Below the pieces are notes generated by a model. The model was not told where the DNA came from and did no database searches. It saw only the letters and a list, made by a program, of their open reading frames with translations. A DNA stretch of 64,000 bases, from NCBI GenBank assembly GCA_011053005.1, contig DRHW01000034.1, positions 62,001 to 126,000 of the forward strand. The letters run 5' to 3'. The DNA is from Methylophaga sp. (lineage in GTDB: Bacteria; Pseudomonadota; Gammaproteobacteria; Nitrosococcales; Methylophagaceae). The position numbers were made by a program, and so were the translations under genes. Within the stretch, counting starts at the first letter, position 1. Every line of letters begins with the position of its first letter. This document shows, one piece after another, positions 33,236-42,791 of this stretch.

Positions 33236-33805
33236 ATGTCAGCACATTGTCCATTGATAGCAACGAAACAGGGCAGTGTGCTGGTATTGATCGATATTCA
33301 GCAACGATTAACGACAGTAATGCCTGACGGCATTGGTCAACGCTTGATAGCACAAGTTGCTATCTTGCTAAAAGCTTCGCAAGCATTATCAATACCGGTC
33401 ATTGTGACCGAACAATATCCCAAAGGTTTAGGGCCAACAGAATCAGTATTAAAATCGTTGCTGCCAGAAGTAACACCTATTATTGAAAAAACTAATTTTT
33501 CTGCGGCTAAAGTTGATGAGTTTGTAGCGACAATTGTGCAAGCTAAACGCCGCCAAATTATTTTGACGGGCATGGAAACACATATTTGTATTCTGCAAAC
33601 AGCATTAGATTTGCAACAGCAGGGCTATCAAGTGATTGTGGTTGAAGATGCAGTAAGTTCACGAACAATAACAAATCAACAGAATGCTTTACAGCGACTT
33701 CGCCAAGCGGGCGTTATTATCAGCAATGTAGAATCGATTATTTTTGAATGGTTAGGTGATGCCAAACATCCGGTATTTAAAAGCTTAAGTAAACTGATCG
33801 TTTAA
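33236..33805 (+). CDS. Isochorismatase-family hydrolase
   Basis: VLVLIDIQQRL, VTEQYPKGLGPT, GMETHICILQTALDL. Confidence 0.92.
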   Translation: MSAHCPLIATKQGSVLVLIDIQQRLTTVMPDGIGQRLIAQVAILLKASQALSIPVIVTEQYPKGLGPTESVLKSLLPEVTPIIEKTNFSAAKVDEFVATIVQAKRRQIILTGMETHICILQTALDLQQQGYQVIVVEDAVSSRTITNQQNALQRLRQAGVIISNVESIIFEWLGDAKHPVFKSLSKLIV

Positions 33806-33807
33806 CT

Positions 33808-35319
33808 TCATAAATGGGCTAATTGCCGTTTATTTGCCACACCGACACGCACTGTTTTTTCGACCGGTTTATCTCGTTCATAATCCGGAATGCCTTTCAA
33901 TTTTACTCGTGCATAGTCGATCGCTAATTGTTGTTTTACTACCTCAGGCGAAAGATTGAAATCTTCAGTAAAAATCACATAAACCAGTTCAAATAAGCGT
34001 TTTAAGGCGATTTTCCACGAACTCCCTGCGCGAATGTATAAGCTATCTGACAAGGTCATAAAGTGTTTGAATGGCTGATCAGTCAAAATCAACGGCAAAC
34101 TATGACTGAAACGACCTGAGTTACCTAACATATCCCAAAAACGAGCAAACCGATTGACTCGCTGCATTTCATTAAAGTTAATATCGAGCGTAGTTAAAAT
34201 ATTATAAGGTGGCTCAGGATTAAAACGGAGTCGATAAGGATCATTATGGCGATTAAGTGGCGCACCTCGTAAGCGTTTTAATATACCCATTTGAATTTCG
34301 TGAGGGTTCAATGCCAGCAGTTGATTAAAGCTGTCGCCAAAATTGTCTAGCGTGTCACTCGGCAAACCAAAAATAAGATCGGTATGCAGATGAGCACCAG
34401 TATTTTCACGTAACCAGGTTAGATTATCTTTGGTTTTTTGATTGTTTTGTTTACGACTAATGAGATCTTGGATTTCCGGATCAAAAGTTTGCACCCCGAT
34501 TTCAAACTGCAAACTATTAGCAGGAAAGCGCTGTAGCATTTCTTTTAATCTATCAGGCAAATTATCGGGCACTACTTCAAAGTGCAGATACAAATCATCA
34601 GTCATTCTTTCAAGGAAAAATTCTAAAATAGCGATGCTGGTGCTGATTTTGAGATTAAAGGTGCGATCGATAAATTTAAAATTACGCACGCCGCGCTGTA
34701 GTAATTTATCCATTTCTGCAAAAAATGCTTCTAATGGAAATGGCGAGACCGTTTTATCTAATGCTGACAAACAAAATTCACACTTAAATGGGCAACCACG
34801 CGAGGCTTCAACATAAATGAGCCGATTACGAATATCATCATCATCGTAATAATCGTAAGGTAAAACTAATTCCTCAAGTGGCGTTGCTTTACCTTCGATA
34901 AATTTTTGTTCGGGGCGTTTGCCATCGAGTAATTGTTGGCAAAGTTCACGTAAGCTCAGTTCGCCAGGCCCTGAAATGACATAGTCGGCTAACGCCGCCA
35001 CTTCGGGTACATCAGGATAATGGCTAACTTCTGGTCCACCAAGTACCACAATGAGTTCTGGCGAAATCTGTTTTAACATGGCGATGACTTTGTGGATTTC
35101 ACTGACATTCCAAATATAAACGCTCAAACCAATAATTTTTGGTTGCTGCGCCAGTATTTGTTCGACAATATTAATCGGCAGTTCTTGAATGGTGAATTCG
35201 AGAATTTTGGTTTGCTGTTGTAAGCCACCTAAATTGGCATAAAGATAACGCAAACCAAAAGCGGTGTGCATATATCGGGCATTAAGAGTACTGAGAATGA
35301 TGGGCGAAGTTGATTGCAT
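33808..35319 (-). CDS. B12-binding radical SAM protein
   Basis: VEASRGCPFKCEFCLSALD radical SAM motif; N-terminal cobalamin-binding-like domain. Confidence 0.92.
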   Translation of the reverse strand: MQSTSPIILSTLNARYMHTAFGLRYLYANLGGLQQQTKILEFTIQELPINIVEQILAQQPKIIGLSVYIWNVSEIHKVIAMLKQISPELIVVLGGPEVSHYPDVPEVAALADYVISGPGELSLRELCQQLLDGKRPEQKFIEGKATPLEELVLPYDYYDDDDIRNRLIYVEASRGCPFKCEFCLSALDKTVSPFPLEAFFAEMDKLLQRGVRNFKFIDRTFNLKISTSIAILEFFLERMTDDLYLHFEVVPDNLPDRLKEMLQRFPANSLQFEIGVQTFDPEIQDLISRKQNNQKTKDNLTWLRENTGAHLHTDLIFGLPSDTLDNFGDSFNQLLALNPHEIQMGILKRLRGAPLNRHNDPYRLRFNPEPPYNILTTLDINFNEMQRVNRFARFWDMLGNSGRFSHSLPLILTDQPFKHFMTLSDSLYIRAGSSWKIALKRLFELVYVIFTEDFNLSPEVVKQQLAIDYARVKLKGIPDYERDKPVEKTVRVGVANKRQLAHL

Positions 35320-35438
35320 TGAGGTATTTTAGCTTAATTTGAACAATAGCACGGTTAAAAAACGACATGGGTTGAAGTGCCATTGTTTATTGTTACGATG
35401 TGATGCATGCTTTTATGAAAATGACTAGGAAGAGATAT

Positions 35439-35924
35439 ATGACTGAAATTTACACGTATTCGATTAATAGCCTACAAGGTCAGAATATCGACTTGTCTGC
35501 ATATAAAGATAAGGTTATTTTGGTGGTTAATACGGCAAGCGAATGCGGTTTTACGCCACAATACGAAGGATTGCAGGCATTGCATAAACAATATCGTGAT
35601 AAAGGCTTAGTGATTATTGGCGTGCCTTGTAATCAATTTGGTCATCAAGAGCCGGGCGATGCTACCGTTATTTCTGAAGGTTGTTTAATTAATTATGGAG
35701 TAGATTTTTTGATAACCGAAAAGGTGGATGTCAACGGAACTCAAAGCCATCCACTTTTTAGTTATCTGCGTAAGGCTTTGCCTGGTGTATTTGGTAATAA
35801 AATTAAATGGAATTTTACTAAGTTTTTAATTGGTCGCGATGGTAAACCACTTTATCGCTTTGCTCCGATTACAAAACCGGAAAAATTAGAGAAATATATT
35901 AAGCAGGCATTGGTTAAAGCTTAA
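35439..35924 (+). CDS. Glutathione peroxidase
   Basis: VNTASECGFTPQYEGLQALH, GVPCNQFGHQEPG, KWNFTKFLIGRDG. Confidence 0.95.
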   Translation: MTEIYTYSINSLQGQNIDLSAYKDKVILVVNTASECGFTPQYEGLQALHKQYRDKGLVIIGVPCNQFGHQEPGDATVISEGCLINYGVDFLITEKVDVNGTQSHPLFSYLRKALPGVFGNKIKWNFTKFLIGRDGKPLYRFAPITKPEKLEKYIKQALVKA

Positions 35925-36110
35925 AAATATAACTAGCTGAAATTATTTGGATTTTTTTGGGTGGGTTTTAAGTTTTTATAGGGCTACAAAAAAAAATTAT
36001 ATAAATAATCAATTTTATTGAGAACTTAACGAAAACCCTTTTGTCTTCTTAGTTACAATAGAAATCATTAAACAGGTATTTTTGTTTAATTTAGTTTTTA
36101 GGACAGTGAC

Positions 36111-36407
36111 ATTAAAAGAATCATTTCTCAAATTGTTTTTGTTTTACTAATAGCGTCAGGCGAAGCGTACGCCCATGCTAATACCAGCACGCAACTATTA
36201 TTAACGCAAAGTAATGCGATAGGCGATAGTGTTATTATCGCCGAAGATCTTGATAACGACCTACCTTTCATCCTTGTTTCATCTCCACAACTAAAGCCAA
36301 ATGTTTTTGCGTTGGCTTTGCTTTTCCCACTCGCAAACATCAACCTCATTACTCGTGAGATTGTTAATGGTCATGGTATTAGAGCACCGCCCGTATTCTT
36401 CAGTTAA
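36111..36407 (+). CDS. Putative short secreted protein with non-canonical (ATT) start, or a pseudogene with damaged start
   Basis: 98-codon open frame IKRIISQIVFVLLIASGEAYAHANTSTQ...APPVFFS* reading like a signal peptide; in-frame TAG at 36099 and AGGA 7 nt before the ATT. Confidence 0.4.
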   Translation: MKRIISQIVFVLLIASGEAYAHANTSTQLLLTQSNAIGDSVIIAEDLDNDLPFILVSSPQLKPNVFALALLFPLANINLITREIVNGHGIRAPPVFFS

Positions 36408-36488
36408 TCATATTTAAATTTTGGTCACGTTATACCTGCTTTTGCAGTGCGTTGACCATCTAAAAATACATATTGAAGGATAAATATC

Positions 36489-37076
36489 ATGAAAAATATA
36501 CATTTAGTATCGCTAGATAGTAATGCTCACTTGGTACAGCCTGAAGAATTCAATGACATCTTATTAACGTCATCAGTGCGTACTATATTTACTGACTTTA
36601 AAAAACATCAACCTTTAGTGATAGAGGTAGATACCTTGGCATCTGATGCTTTATTTTTAATGCAGAAATCACATGTTCATTTGCAATTGGTGGTCGACCA
36701 TAATAATGAGTTTATTGGCACTATCAGCCAACATGAACTCAATGAACAACAATTTTTGATTCAACAGAAAAAAGGCTTTGATCGTTATCAATTAACCGTT
36801 GGCGATTTGATGGTCAATCGAGAAAATATCAAAGGTTTGCATTACCGTTTACTTGATCTTATTTCGATAGGGGATTTGATTGAATCACTGAAAAAAGAAG
36901 GCATGCAGCACTGTTTAGTGACTGATCCTGAAAACAAACAAATAAGAGGTGTTATTTCAGCAAGAGATATTTCTCGGCGTTTACATATTCCTGTGGATAT
37001 TCAATCACCACAAACCTTTGTAAATATTTTTGAAGCGGTCAATGACACGCATCATCATCAACAATACGCTTTTTAA
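36489..37076 (+). CDS. CBS-domain protein
   Basis: HLQLVVDHNNEFIGTISQHEL; HCLVTDPENKQIRGVISARDISRRL. Confidence 0.85.
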   Translation: MKNIHLVSLDSNAHLVQPEEFNDILLTSSVRTIFTDFKKHQPLVIEVDTLASDALFLMQKSHVHLQLVVDHNNEFIGTISQHELNEQQFLIQQKKGFDRYQLTVGDLMVNRENIKGLHYRLLDLISIGDLIESLKKEGMQHCLVTDPENKQIRGVISARDISRRLHIPVDIQSPQTFVNIFEAVNDTHHHQQYAF

Positions 37077-37090
37077 TTAGGACGAATAAA

Positions 37091-37130
37091 AAAGGCTTAT
37101 TACGGATTAGTGTAATAAGCCTTTTTTTGT
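37091..37130 (+). terminator. Intrinsic terminator
   Basis: aaaggcttattac ggattagt gtaataagccttt + T tract. Confidence 0.9.
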
Positions 37131-37190
37131 ATTTCATCATTTAAAAAAACATCGCCCCAAAGTAGGCTAACTGATTAAAAAGTGACAAAA

Positions 37191-37844
37191 TTACATGTTT
37201 TTAATCGCCAAATAACTATTTATCTGTGAAGTAGTATTTTTCCCCGGCGTTAATATACTGGCAACATCTAAAGCAGACACCAATTGATTAATTGACTGCT
37301 TATCCGTTGCAGATAATTTTTCCCCAGACGTATCTATATAGTTTTGTAGTTGACCGCTCACTTGAGAAATATTTATATTCTGACTACTTTGAGTTGGACT
37401 GTTAAAGTTATCTAATACCGTTTTTGCTTGTTGTAAAATATCAATTAGCGTGTCATTTGGATCTGTTTTTTTCAGCGACTCGCTAAAGCTATCAATAAAT
37501 GTTGATAACTCTCCTACCGTAGAAGCATCACCTGATTCACTCGTTTCAGCACTTGCCCCTAACTTCGTTGCCTCATCAGCCGTTATTAACCCATAGTCTG
37601 CTAATCGTTGAATAAAACCTTGGGTAACGGCGAATGAATCCATGCCTTTAGAAAAGAATTCTTCATTCAATTTTTGAATTTTTTGGGCTCGGGTGGAAAT
37701 CTCAACTTTATCTTGAGTTGAAGCGCTATCAGTAGATATCGCAGCGGTTGTTGAGTTAGAGACTGCATTAGCTTGTTGTGTGGCCGTTGTTTGATTATTG
37801 GTGATTAAGCTAGAGGCAATACCGATTGAGTTGATCGTGCTCAT
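37191..37844 (-). CDS. Hypothetical protein
   Basis: Intact 217-aa ORF, Ser/Thr/Ala/Gln-rich N-terminus, no recognised domain. Confidence 0.7.
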   Translation of the reverse strand: MSTINSIGIASSLITNNQTTATQQANAVSNSTTAAISTDSASTQDKVEISTRAQKIQKLNEEFFSKGMDSFAVTQGFIQRLADYGLITADEATKLGASAETSESGDASTVGELSTFIDSFSESLKKTDPNDTLIDILQQAKTVLDNFNSPTQSSQNINISQVSGQLQNYIDTSGEKLSATDKQSINQLVSALDVASILTPGKNTTSQINSYLAIKNM

Positions 37845-38101
37845 TGCGGGTAGTCCTTTTTTTGACGTTTATGGTTAATGTAGGACGTAAAAGCAATTTA
37901 GATGCCAGCATCTGGCGTTAATTTTATTAACGTGATTTGTTCGGTAGCTTTATGAATTGAACTTGTGGGGATTTACCTAAAACCTAATTTAGGTCTGTTG
38001 TAATCATAAGTTATATTTTTTATTTTAAGGTTGGTCGCTGCCGCTGGGCGTTCATTTCTTTTGCGTGGCCAAAAGAAACAGAACCAAAGAAAAGGCCACC
38101 C

Positions 38102-38215
38102 TTATCGCCTGATTTCCAAAAACAAAACTATTTAGTGGGCGTGGACGAAAACTCGCTACGCTCAAACACTCGTCCACTTCATCCCACTAAATAGCTTGGT
38201 TTTTGGCGGCGATAA
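38102..38215. repeat. Nested inverted-repeat element (MITE/REP-like)
   Basis: Three concentric perfect arms: ttatcgcc/ggcgataa, ctatttagtggg/cccactaaatag, gtggacga/tcgtccac. Confidence 0.75.
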
Positions 38216-38382
38216 TATGGGATAAAGAATTAGAATCTAAGTTTCATTTATCACTACTAAAAATCCCATTTATGTCCTTACTACGAAACCGAGTATCAGA
38301 AAAACTGAATCAACTCGCTGGCACAAACATGAGATTGACCTTTTTGGAACACAAAAAATGAATCTATATTCTAGTATTAAGG

Positions 38383-39006
38383 TTAAATAATCTCCGTTTT
38401 TTGACTACTTCGAATTATGTCCTGCATACTTTTACTTATATTTATTTTTTTAGTTTCGGTAGATGTACTTAAAGAAAGGTAAAGATTTTCAAATTTACCA
38501 TTTATTTCATTGTGTACATAGTTGGCTAGCTCAACTTCAAAATTAGGCGTAAATATCAGATTTAGCTGCTCACCATATGATAACGTCTTTGGCAATGTGT
38601 CGCTATGACGATGAAAATTTTTAACCCACATAGCGTGCTTTGCTCCTTCGCCAAACCATGAAATAGAACGAATATTTGCAGGTCTATTACCTTTTGAGAC
38701 TATCTGTAATCCTATACATGGGCTGTCTTGAATACCTGGAATTAAAACCATATTTAAGTGAGAATCCAATATTTCTTTATCTTGGCTTAATTGTTTAAAT
38801 GCTAACCATAGTGAAACAACCACTGCAGCGGACGTTGCAAATGCTCCCAACCAAGAGCCTAATAATGATAGAGCAGGAATAATACTCCTTTCATAATCAT
38901 CAATAGAGACGGACAGCCCTAATTCGGTTCCTAAGACGAAAGAAACTAAACATCCGACTAGGCAAGAGATAACTAAAAATATGTAAATAAATATGTGGTT
39001 ATTCAT
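38383..39006 (-). CDS. Hypothetical protein with two N-terminal TM helices
   Basis: HIFIYIFLVISCLVGCLVSFVLG and SLLGSWLGAFATSAAVVVSLWLAF; downstream soluble region. Confidence 0.75.
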   Translation of the reverse strand: MNNHIFIYIFLVISCLVGCLVSFVLGTELGLSVSIDDYERSIIPALSLLGSWLGAFATSAAVVVSLWLAFKQLSQDKEILDSHLNMVLIPGIQDSPCIGLQIVSKGNRPANIRSISWFGEGAKHAMWVKNFHRHSDTLPKTLSYGEQLNLIFTPNFEVELANYVHNEINGKFENLYLSLSTSTETKKINISKSMQDIIRSSQKTEII

Positions 39007-39119
39007 AAATTCTCTTTTAACAATAACTTGCTATCTTAAATATAAAAAATTCGCTTATATTTTGCTGATATTAACGGTAGATTTGCTGGATACGAACTTA
39101 AATCAAGGAGCATATTTAT

Positions 39120-40559
39120 TTAAGTTATCAACTGAGTTTTTATTTCCTGTACATAATTTTCCAACCGATCCAAAACTAAACTCTGTTCTTCAGAAATATC
39201 ACCTTCTCGACATTCCACAATAGCCTCAAAAAACTTAGAAAAAGTTAAAATCTTGCCATTAGTTTCATCGGTTAAACGCTGCTGACGATACTGTTGCCAT
39301 TGTTCTTGTTCGTCTGCGGTTAAGCTTTCAGGCCAATTCCTTGCACGATAACGAAATAACATTTCGGGTAAACGGGCATCTTCAAAGGGGATAGGCATAA
39401 CACGTAATGCATCGGCATTAGCGGTGCGAACGAGTTCCATTTTACGTTTATCGTTAGCGCTGAAAAATCCACCCGAATAAAGGCCTGCATCAGGATCATC
39501 ATTGGCTTCATAATCGGGCTTGGTGAAGATGGCGTTAATCTTCGCCGTCAAATCGCCTGCATCATTGAGTTGTTGCAGATGTTTGTAATGCAGTGCTTTA
39601 TCTATTTGCAAACGTTCAGCGGCGGCGGCATTCAGCGTACTTTCTGGCACGACGACGGGGCACTTATTAATATGTATGGTTTTCAATGCTGGTCTATTTA
39701 CGCCTTCAGGTAGATCTTTAAATGGGGTAAATAAACGTTCACGTAAGGTGTCGGCATCCAATTCGATAAGATCGCTTGGATCATGGCGAAGATCGTAGAC
39801 GATGATGCCGTTATTATTGGTAGGATCTTGTGCAATCGGAACAACCAAGGCAGTGCCACAATATTCGCTAGAATACATTCTTGATACATGAATAACGGGC
39901 GTACGTTGATGAATATTCAATAAAGGTGCCACTGCATTTTTTTGACGATGTTGATAAACAAAATCATACAATTTTGGTTGTGCGGTTTTAATCAGTTTGG
40001 CTAGCGCAATAGTTGCACGTACGTCGACCAAAGCATCATGGGCGCCTTCGTGTTCAATATTATTCGCCGAAGTGAGTGCTTCTAATCTAAAACTCGGTTT
40101 GCCATCTTCTCGATCAGGCCAGTTGATGCCTTCTGGTCGCAAGGCACGAGTAAGCCGCGCCATGTCGATAATATCCCAACGTGAGTTGCCATTTTGCCAT
40201 TCACGTCCATAAGCATCATAAAAATTACGGTATAAGGTGAAGCGGGTGAATTCATCATCAAATCGTAAGCTGTTATAACCGACGCTGCAGGTATTCGGTT
40301 CAGCAAATTCATCGTGAATGAGTTTAATAAACTCAGCTTCGGGCATGCCTTTTTCGTTGACTTCTTGCGGCGTGACGCCAGTAACGAGACAAGCTTGTGG
40401 ATGGGGCAAACTATCATCGGCTTGTTTGCAGTAGATCATTAAAGATTCGCCGATGATATTGAGATCTTCATCGGTACGAATACCGGCAAATTGGGAAGGG
40501 CGATCGTAACGTGGATCTATGCCAAAGGTTTCGTAATCGTGCCAGTAAAGTGTGTTCAT
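39120..40559 (-). CDS. sbcB: Exodeoxyribonuclease I
   Basis: LYWHDYETFGIDPRYDRPSQFAGIRTDEDLNIIG; EHEGAHDALVDVRATIALAKLIK. Confidence 0.97.
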   Translation of the reverse strand: MNTLYWHDYETFGIDPRYDRPSQFAGIRTDEDLNIIGESLMIYCKQADDSLPHPQACLVTGVTPQEVNEKGMPEAEFIKLIHDEFAEPNTCSVGYNSLRFDDEFTRFTLYRNFYDAYGREWQNGNSRWDIIDMARLTRALRPEGINWPDREDGKPSFRLEALTSANNIEHEGAHDALVDVRATIALAKLIKTAQPKLYDFVYQHRQKNAVAPLLNIHQRTPVIHVSRMYSSEYCGTALVVPIAQDPTNNNGIIVYDLRHDPSDLIELDADTLRERLFTPFKDLPEGVNRPALKTIHINKCPVVVPESTLNAAAAERLQIDKALHYKHLQQLNDAGDLTAKINAIFTKPDYEANDDPDAGLYSGGFFSANDKRKMELVRTANADALRVMPIPFEDARLPEMLFRYRARNWPESLTADEQEQWQQYRQQRLTDETNGKILTFSKFFEAIVECREGDISEEQSLVLDRLENYVQEIKTQLIT

Positions 40560-40585
40560 GATTGAGTTCCTAAGCCGTGGGCGTT

Positions 40586-41425
40586 TTATTCTGTGGGTCT
40601 CACACGCATAAATACGGGAAAGCGGGGGATATTATTTTTGGTGTAGCCGTAATATTTAAAGGTAATGACGCTGCCGATTTTAGGTGGGAATTCACGTTGT
40701 TGATCGGACAAGCCTGAGCCAATATAAATCGTTAAGCCTGATAATAACTGGCATTGCAAAGCACCGGTTTTGCCTTGGTATTTACCTTGACCCGCCTTAT
40801 AACCGATGACGGTACATTCGGCATCTTGATACTGCTTTACTTTTAAGTCATCAGCGGAACGGCCCGAGTGATACTGAGTTTCAGGTTTGCGTACAACGAG
40901 TCCTTCACCACCTAATGCAGTAATCCTTTCTAAATCAGTTTTTAATTGGTTAGAAGAGCTGATGGGGCTTTGTTTGATTATTTTTACAAATGTTTGTGGG
41001 TGCTTGGTTAGGTAATCTTCTAACACTGCCAATCTTGCTAATAAGCCACCTGATTGATTGGGTACTTCAAATATGTTGTAGCTGATTGAACGCCAGCGGT
41101 CATCGGGAGTTTGTTGGCGTACGATCGACAGAACATTTTCAAAATCACCTCGTTTAGTCCAAAGTTCGCCATCTATCGCAAAGGGCGGTAAACCATCTAT
41201 AAACCATTGCGGTGCGTTAATTGGATTACCTTGGCGACTTGTAAGCATATGTCCATTCCAAATAGCCCGCATACCATCGAGTTTTTCGCTCATTAACCAA
41301 CCCGTCACATCTTGTGATGAGTCATAGGTTTTGAGCAATAAAACATCGGGTTGTTGGGCATAACTTAAAAGACTAAAGCACAATAATAGTGCTGTTAGTC
41401 CTTTAAGCATGCCTTTAAGAATCAT
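40586..41425 (-). CDS. ATP-dependent DNA ligase with signal peptide (Lig E type)
   Basis: Signal peptide LTALLLCFSLLSYAQ; EKLDGMRA (KxDG) motif; GEGLVVRKP; no additional N-terminal domain. Confidence 0.92.
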   Translation of the reverse strand: MILKGMLKGLTALLLCFSLLSYAQQPDVLLLKTYDSSQDVTGWLMSEKLDGMRAIWNGHMLTSRQGNPINAPQWFIDGLPPFAIDGELWTKRGDFENVLSIVRQQTPDDRWRSISYNIFEVPNQSGGLLARLAVLEDYLTKHPQTFVKIIKQSPISSSNQLKTDLERITALGGEGLVVRKPETQYHSGRSADDLKVKQYQDAECTVIGYKAGQGKYQGKTGALQCQLLSGLTIYIGSGLSDQQREFPPKIGSVITFKYYGYTKNNIPRFPVFMRVRPTE

Positions 41426-41435
41426 GGCGATTTAT

Positions 41436-42716
41436 TTAAAGTGTGGCGAACACTTTTTCAGCAGCATCCAATGTTGCTTGAATTTCAGCATCACCATGGG
41501 CGGCAGAAATAAAACCAGTTTCAAATGCTGATGGGGCTAAATACACGCCGTGTTCTAACATGCCGTGGAAGAATTTTTTGAAGCGTTCTTGATCACATTG
41601 CACAACTTGTTCGTAGCTGGTGATTTCTTTTTGATCGGTGAAAAAGAAACCAAACATGCCACCAGCTTGGTTAGTAGTAAAGCCAATGCCTGCTTTATCA
41701 GCACGTTGTTGTAATCCTTCACACAGTTTTTTAGCTGCGGCATCAAGATTTTTATGGAAATCTGGCGTTTGAATCAACTTCAATGTGGTTAAACCCGCTG
41801 CCATCGCTATAGGATTGCCTGATAATGTGCCCGCCTGATAAACTGGACCTAATGGTGCGATGTGTTCCATCACTTCACGTTTGCCTCCAAAAGCACCGAC
41901 GGGTAAACCGCCGCCGACTACTTTACCTAACGTCGTTAAATCAGGCTTCACATCATAATATTGTTGAGCGCCACCTAATGCGACGCGAAAGCCTGTCATC
42001 ACTTCATCAAAAATGAGCACTGCGCCGTATTGATCACAGATTTCACGTAAACCCTGTAAAAATCCTTGTGTAGGCGGAATACAGTTCATATTACCGGCGA
42101 CCGGTTCAACAATAATGCAAGCAATTTGGTCGCCTAACTCAGCAAAACAGTCATGAACAGAATCAAGATCGTTGTAGATTAGGGTTAATGTATGTTCGGC
42201 TAAAGACGCGGGCACACCGGCAGAAGAAGGCACGCCTAGTGTTAATGCGCCCGATCCTGCTTTAACTAATAATGAATCAGCATGACCGTGATAACAGCCT
42301 TCAAATTTAACGATTTTGTCACGATTGGTATAACCACGTGCTAGACGAATCGCGCTCATGGTGGCTTCCGTTCCTGAACTGACCATGCGGACAAATTCCA
42401 TTGATGGCACCAATTGACATAAGGTATCGGCCATTTCGATTTCGATTGCAGTCGGTGCACCAAAACCTAAACCATGTGATGCTGCTTCTTGTACTGCACT
42501 TATCACTTCGGGATGAGCATGACCTAAAATCATTGGCCCCCAAGAGCCAACGTAATCAATATATCGTTTGCCTTCTGCATCGGTTAACCAAGCGCCTTTA
42601 CCCTCGCTGAAAAAAACAGGATCGCCACCCACACCTTTAAATGCACGGACAGGCGAATTAACACCACCTGGAATGTGTTGTTGGGCTTGGACAAAAAGGT
42701 CGTGATTGGTCTGCAT
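41436..42716 (-). CDS. hemL: Glutamate-1-semialdehyde 2,1-aminomutase
   Basis: [39 protein letters not shown]. Confidence 0.98.
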   Translation of the reverse strand: MQTNHDLFVQAQQHIPGGVNSPVRAFKGVGGDPVFFSEGKGAWLTDAEGKRYIDYVGSWGPMILGHAHPEVISAVQEAASHGLGFGAPTAIEIEMADTLCQLVPSMEFVRMVSSGTEATMSAIRLARGYTNRDKIVKFEGCYHGHADSLLVKAGSGALTLGVPSSAGVPASLAEHTLTLIYNDLDSVHDCFAELGDQIACIIVEPVAGNMNCIPPTQGFLQGLREICDQYGAVLIFDEVMTGFRVALGGAQQYYDVKPDLTTLGKVVGGGLPVGAFGGKREVMEHIAPLGPVYQAGTLSGNPIAMAAGLTTLKLIQTPDFHKNLDAAAKKLCEGLQQRADKAGIGFTTNQAGGMFGFFFTDQKEITSYEQVVQCDQERFKKFFHGMLEHGVYLAPSAFETGFISAAHGDAEIQATLDAAEKVFATL

Positions 42717-42791
42717 ATGATTATTCCTAATGGGCTAGATCTAAAGATGTGCGATAATTCTAGCTTATCTCAGCCAGAATACCGACCGATT

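Noticed and set aside
36128-36349. Minus-strand 73-aa ORF in the track
   Set aside because: No recognisable features; the plus strand over the same bases reads as a signal-peptide protein, so this is probably an antisense shadow
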